Shown here piece by piece: positions 5,612 through 8,025 of a stretch of 8,025 nt of DNA. The notes beneath the pieces are model-generated. The model worked only from the letters and a program-made list of their open reading frames with translations. It did not search any database and was not told where the DNA came from. The position numbers were made by a program, and so were the translations under genes. Location: the NCBI GenBank assembly GCA_964349515.1, contig CAYGHG010000114.1, positions 1 to 8,025 of the forward strand, written 5' to 3'. The first letter of the stretch is position 1, and each line of letters starts with the position of its first letter. The stretch comes from CAYGHG01 sp964349515. Its GTDB lineage: Bacteria > Oederibacteriota > PGYV01 > CAYGHG01.

Positions 5612-6589
5612 TTATGCAAGCCTCATGAGTTTTCTTACCTCTGTCATTGTTTCCGCGGCGGCGGCCGCGGCTTTTTTATTTCCCTCTTTCATTATGTCCC
5701 CTATTTTTCCCGCATCTTTTTCTATCTCAGAGCGTTTCTGCCTTATCGGCTCCAGCTTTTGGTTGAGTTTTTCCGAGAGCTGTTTTTTGCAGTCCATGCA
5801 GCCCCTCGCGCCGCTTACGCATTCTTTTACCACCGCTTCGTATTCATCCGGGCTGTAGAATTTGTGAAACGCGCAGGCCACGCATTTATCCGGATGTCCC
5901 GGGTCGTTTTTTCTCAGCTTCAGCGGGTCTGTAAACATGTTTTTTACCTTTGCGGCGGTTTCCTCAGCCGTGTCGGTTAAGTATATCGCATTGTCGTAGC
6001 TCTTGCTCATCTTCCTGCCGTCAATACCCGGCAGTTTGGGCATCTGCGTCAGTATTTCTTTCGGCTCCGGGAAAAACGCGCCGTATATGTTGTTAAAACG
6101 CCTGGCTATCTCACGGGTCAGCTCCAGGTGCGGCCTCTGGTCCTCGCCTATCGGCACTTTGTCAGCCTTGTAAATCAGGATGTCGGCTGCCTGCAAAACA
6201 GGATAGCCGAGAAACCCTATGGTGGAGAGGTCGCGTCCCGTGAGTTCCTGCTTTTGTTCTTTGTAAGTGGGGTTTCTCTCAAGCCACGGCACAGGCGTCA
6301 TCATGCAAAGAAGGAGAAAAAGCTCCGAGTGTTCTTTTACCGCGGACTGCACGAACATCACGGCTTTATCCGGGTCAATCCCGACAGAGAGCCAGTCCTT
6401 GAACATTTCTATACTGTTTTCTATCACATTTTCCGGTTTTTCATAATTGGTGGTAAGCGCGTGCCAGTCAGCCACCATGTAAAAAACGCGGTAGCTCTCC
6501 TGCATCTCCACATAGCTTTTCAGCACGCCTTCCAGATGCCCCAGGTGCAGCTTTCCCGTGGGCCTCATCCCGCTAAGTACGCTCTGCAT
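5612..6589 (-). CDS. trpS: Tryptophanyl-tRNA synthetase, probable iron-sulfur type
   Basis: A 325-residue class I synthetase that charges tRNA-Trp in the cytosol; length is typical for bacterial TrpRS. The HIGH-like motif is H-L-G-H (15-18), followed by M-V-A-D-W-H-A-L (38-45), typical of this family. Further on are P-V-L-Q-A-A-D-I-L (130-138), the G-E-D-Q-R-P-H-L-E-L-T-R segment (148-159), and K-M-S-K-S (193-197). Between KMSKS and the C-terminal helices are five cysteines, C236, C239, C257, C264 and C267. C236-x20-C257-x6-C264-x2-C267 closely resembles the C-x22-C-x6-C-x2-C motif I recall for the [4Fe-4S] cluster of Thermotoga maritima TrpRS, so a cluster near the anticodon-binding region is likely. 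Most TrpRS lack it. The ATG has GGGGGG four bases upstream. It is 12 bp after the protease gene and one base before scpA. Confidence 0.97.
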   Translation of the reverse strand: MQSVLSGMRPTGKLHLGHLEGVLKSYVEMQESYRVFYMVADWHALTTNYEKPENVIENSIEMFKDWLSVGIDPDKAVMFVQSAVKEHSELFLLLCMMTPVPWLERNPTYKEQKQELTGRDLSTIGFLGYPVLQAADILIYKADKVPIGEDQRPHLELTREIARRFNNIYGAFFPEPKEILTQMPKLPGIDGRKMSKSYDNAIYLTDTAEETAAKVKNMFTDPLKLRKNDPGHPDKCVACAFHKFYSPDEYEAVVKECVSGARGCMDCKKQLSEKLNQKLEPIRQKRSEIEKDAGKIGDIMKEGNKKAAAAAAETMTEVRKLMRLA

Positions 6590-6601
6590 TTATCCCCCCG
6601 C

Positions 6602-7240
6602 TCAGATGAAAAAACCGAGTATTGAATACATAATCATTATGGCCGGCACCAGTATTACCTTGAGCAGCCCGGCAAACAGCAGAATAAAAATAATAAATAT
6701 TCCATAGGGCTCAACAGCCGCAAACTTGTAGGCCGCTCCGGGCGGCAGCAGCCCCATCAGTATCTTTGAGCCGTCAAGAGGCGGCACGGGTATCAGGTTG
6801 AAAACAGCAAGCACCGTATTTATCAGCATGCTGTATTCGAGTATCCTCAGCACTCCGGGTGTTGAGAGAAAAGGCACGCTGAATTTTACGGCTATGATCA
6901 GGATCACCATGCTGATAAAACCCATTACGATATTGGAGGCAGGCCCCGCGAAACTCACTATCATCATATCCCGGCGGTGGTCTGCGAAATAACGCGGGTC
7001 AACCGGCACCGGTTTCGCGCCGCCGAGCACAAAAGGCGAGTTTGAAAAAATAAGCAAAGCAGGCAGCAGCAAAGACCAAAAGGGGTCTATGTGCGGGATA
7101 GGGTTAAAAGTCAGCCGTCCCTCGTTTTTTGCCGTAGGGTCGCCGAGCTTAAGCGCCGCGTAGCCGTGCGCCATCTCGTGCACTATAACGGCAAAAACAA
7201 GCACTGCGATTTTTATTATACCGAGCATTACCTGGTCCAA
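6602..7240 (-). CDS. Short M50 (site-2-protease family) membrane metalloprotease
   Basis: A 212-residue polytopic membrane protein. The zinc-binding H-E-M-A-H (21-25, catalytic E22) lies in the first membrane helix. The third ligand motif N-L-I-P-V-P-P-L-D-G (148-157, D156) lies in a later helix, and A-G-P-A-S-N (98-103) matches the conserved family segment between them. About five hydrophobic segments are visible, and no PDZ or CBS domain, which places it in the compact YwhC-like branch of family M50. Such proteases cut substrates inside the membrane; the substrate is unknown. The start is TTG 7240, not ATG 7228, because AGGAGG lies five bases before the TTG (17 before the ATG). It is the first gene of the operon, just downstream of an extended -10 promoter, and is often found next to trpS or scpA in bacteria. 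Confidence 0.92.
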   Translation of the reverse strand: MDQVMLGIIKIAVLVFAVIVHEMAHGYAALKLGDPTAKNEGRLTFNPIPHIDPFWSLLLPALLIFSNSPFVLGGAKPVPVDPRYFADHRRDMMIVSFAGPASNIVMGFISMVILIIAVKFSVPFLSTPGVLRILEYSMLINTVLAVFNLIPVPPLDGSKILMGLLPPGAAYKFAAVEPYGIFIIFILLFAGLLKVILVPAIMIMYSILGFFI

Positions 7241-7272
7241 AAAGTCCTCCTGGATGGTTTTATGTTCCGTGC

Positions 7273-7281
7273 ATTATATCA
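7273..7281 (-). promoter_or_regulatory. Extended -10 promoter for the eight-gene operon
   Basis: The minus strand reads TGATATAAT, a perfect TATAAT with a TGN extension. A -35 box at 17-bp spacing would fall at 7296-7301, reading GCGCCC inside the terminator stem, so it has no -35 match and would depend on the extended -10. The predicted start of transcription is near 7266, giving a leader of about 25 nt that carries AGGAGG and the TTG start of the protease gene. Confidence 0.7.
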
Positions 7282-7288
7282 TAAAAAT

Positions 7289-7322
7289 AAAAAAAGGGCG
7301 CGGTTTTCCGCGCCCTTTTTTT
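7289..7322 (-). terminator. Intrinsic terminator of the small secreted-protein gene
   Basis: An 8-bp perfect GC stem (GGGCGCGG at 7296-7303, CCGCGCCC at 7308-7315) encloses a four-base loop. It is flanked by A7 (7289-7295) and T7 (7316-7322) that can extend the stem, so it is symmetrical and could work in both directions. It begins nine bases after the stop at 7331 on the minus strand. Eight bases further on lies the extended -10 promoter of the operon. Confidence 0.95.
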
Positions 7323-7330
7323 GCCTTGGA

Positions 7331-7864
7331 TTATTTTGCTTCTGATTCAGCCGGTGCTGCAGCCTCTTCAGTATTGTCTTTTATGAATCCCTTTACCCAT
7401 ACGATAAAATCAGCGTTTGACTGTATTTTCTCGGCAGGTGCCTTTGGATTAAGCGCCTTTGCCTCTTCCAGTGCTTTTTCAGCCTCGTCAAGAAGCCCTG
7501 TCTGCAGGTTAAAGAACTCGGCTATTTCTTTCTGGTAGGCTATTTTTTCTTTTGAAGGCTCCATGGCGGACAGCTTGTCTATTTTTTCCTGATAATTTGT
7601 TATCTTTTTAAACGTAGATATAAGCGTGTAAGCCACATCATTGAGCCTCCAGCACTGTATGTCGGCTGTGGCTGACTTTGCGGCAAGAGCCGCTGCTGCC
7701 TTGTAGTTAGCTACCGCAGATGTAGTATCCCCTTCACCGTCTGCCGCGATTCCCTTTTCCTTGAGCACCAGGTATTCCTTATAATCAGCAGTACTCTTCC
7801 ACGATGCAAAAATCATAACAGGCACAACCAAAAGCGCAACAACAATAACAAAAAGCTTTTTCAT
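7331..7864 (-). CDS. Predicted secreted protein of unknown function, TPR-like
   Basis: I do not recognise this 177-residue protein. It starts with a clear signal peptide: K2-K3, a hydrophobic core from about 4 to 19, and a likely cleavage after A20; no lipobox cysteine follows. The mature part is Ala/Lys/Glu-rich and mostly helical. Residues 28-62 (Y-L-V-L-K-E-K-G-I-A-A-D-G-E-G-D-x-x-x-A-V-A-N-Y-K-A-A-A) read like one TPR hairpin, and 120-137 like another helix of the same sort (L-D-E-A-E-K-A-L-E-E-A-K-A-L-N-P). The C terminus is low-complexity Ala/Glu (165-177). One cysteine, C71, is present. The ATG has AAGGAGGG about five bases upstream. It has its own promoter and terminator and is therefore a single-gene unit. 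A periplasmic or surface scaffold is plausible, but no reaction can be assigned. Confidence 0.85.
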   Translation of the reverse strand: MKKLFVIVVALLVVPVMIFASWKSTADYKEYLVLKEKGIAADGEGDTTSAVANYKAAAALAAKSATADIQCWRLNDVAYTLISTFKKITNYQEKIDKLSAMEPSKEKIAYQKEIAEFFNLQTGLLDEAEKALEEAKALNPKAPAEKIQSNADFIVWVKGFIKDNTEEAAAPAESEAK

Positions 7865-7893
7865 CTAACCCTCCTTGATTTATTTGATGTTTT

Positions 7894-7923
7894 ATTATAG
7901 AACATATACCGTTTTGTTTACAA
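7894..7923 (-). promoter_or_regulatory. Sigma-70-like promoter of the secreted-protein gene
   Basis: On the minus strand TTGTAA (7923-7918, four of six to TTGACA) is separated by 18 bp from a perfect TATAAT (7899-7894). Transcription would start near 7887, leaving a short leader with AAGGAGGG before the ATG at 7864. Between this promoter and the repeat at 7981 the 57-bp AT-rich spacer 7924-7980 holds only an imperfect bulged hairpin. Confidence 0.65.
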
Positions 7924-7980
7924 CTTTATTTTTTGAGTAAGGTGAGTGGTGTGATTTTGTCGTAATAAAATTTCACAATA

Positions 7981-8025
7981 CCGCCGTCCGTCCAAGCGTC
8001 CTATGTCCCTGCGATGCAACTATGC
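7981..8025. repeat. Right-edge copy of the left-end repeat family
   Basis: This end matches the left repeat field in word order and orientation. CCAAGCGTCC (7992-8001) equals 161-170. TATGTCCCTGCGATGC (8002-8017) matches 186-201 in 14 of 16 bases, and its last 13 bases equal 370-382 exactly. A degenerate CCGT word lies at 7984. It is cut by the window edge, so its full extent is unknown. Confidence 0.8.

Noticed and set aside
5611..5619. TTG start at 5619 for scpA
   Set aside because: GAGG would lie only one base from it; ATG 5610 has better spacing and follows the trpS stop by one base.
7952..7977. Hairpin between the repeat edge and the secreted-protein promoter
   Set aside because: Only two 4-bp stems separated by a bulge; weak and AT-rich, with no evidence of function.

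Overview
The window is one compact bacterial gene block, read entirely from the minus strand, with odd repeat-built DNA at both ends. Going 5' to 3' on the minus strand (right to left): a small secreted protein of unknown function (7864-7331) with its own promoter and terminator, then an apparent eight-gene operon: a short M50 membrane metalloprotease (7240-6602), trpS, scpA, scpB, rluB, pheA (chorismate mutase-prephenate dehydratase), purM and lemA (ends 527). Gaps inside the block are 1-18 bp, except a 65-bp repeat-containing spacer between scpB and rluB, and rluB runs 137 bp into pheA. An extended -10 promoter, TGATATAAT, lies directly behind the terminator of the upstream gene and probably drives the block.

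The protease-trpS-scpA-scpB-rluB order is a familiar housekeeping neighbourhood in many bacteria. It combines tryptophan-tRNA charging, the SMC-associated kleisin pair for chromosome condensation and 23S rRNA pseudouridylation. Downstream are a phenylalanine-pathway enzyme, a purine-pathway enzyme and a LemA membrane protein. The tryptophanyl-tRNA synthetase carries a four-cysteine motif resembling the iron-sulfur cluster site of Thermotoga TrpRS, which fits an anaerobe. Together with intermediate G+C and intergenic 'word' repeats, this suggests an uncultivated anaerobic bacterium. A lineage such as Omnitrophota or Goldiibacteriota is possible, but that is a guess; nothing here fixes the taxonomy.

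The unusual material is: (1) a repeat field at 1-420 with a 7-bp array (TYTACAG), 8-bp arrays (GCGATGCY) and a recurring CCGTNTTTACCAA-like word, which reappears in the same orientation at 7981-8025 and so brackets the block; (2) a canonical G-quadruplex motif inside that field on the minus strand, downstream of lemA; (3) an extremely acidic, poly-Asp C-terminal tail on ScpB; (4) a basic 45-residue RluB tail encoded entirely on top of the start of pheA, where one extra G in a G5 run would restore an ordinary ATGA stop-start junction; (5) a repeat spacer that leaves rluB without a Shine-Dalgarno sequence. I see no RNA gene, insertion sequence, CRISPR array or defence system.
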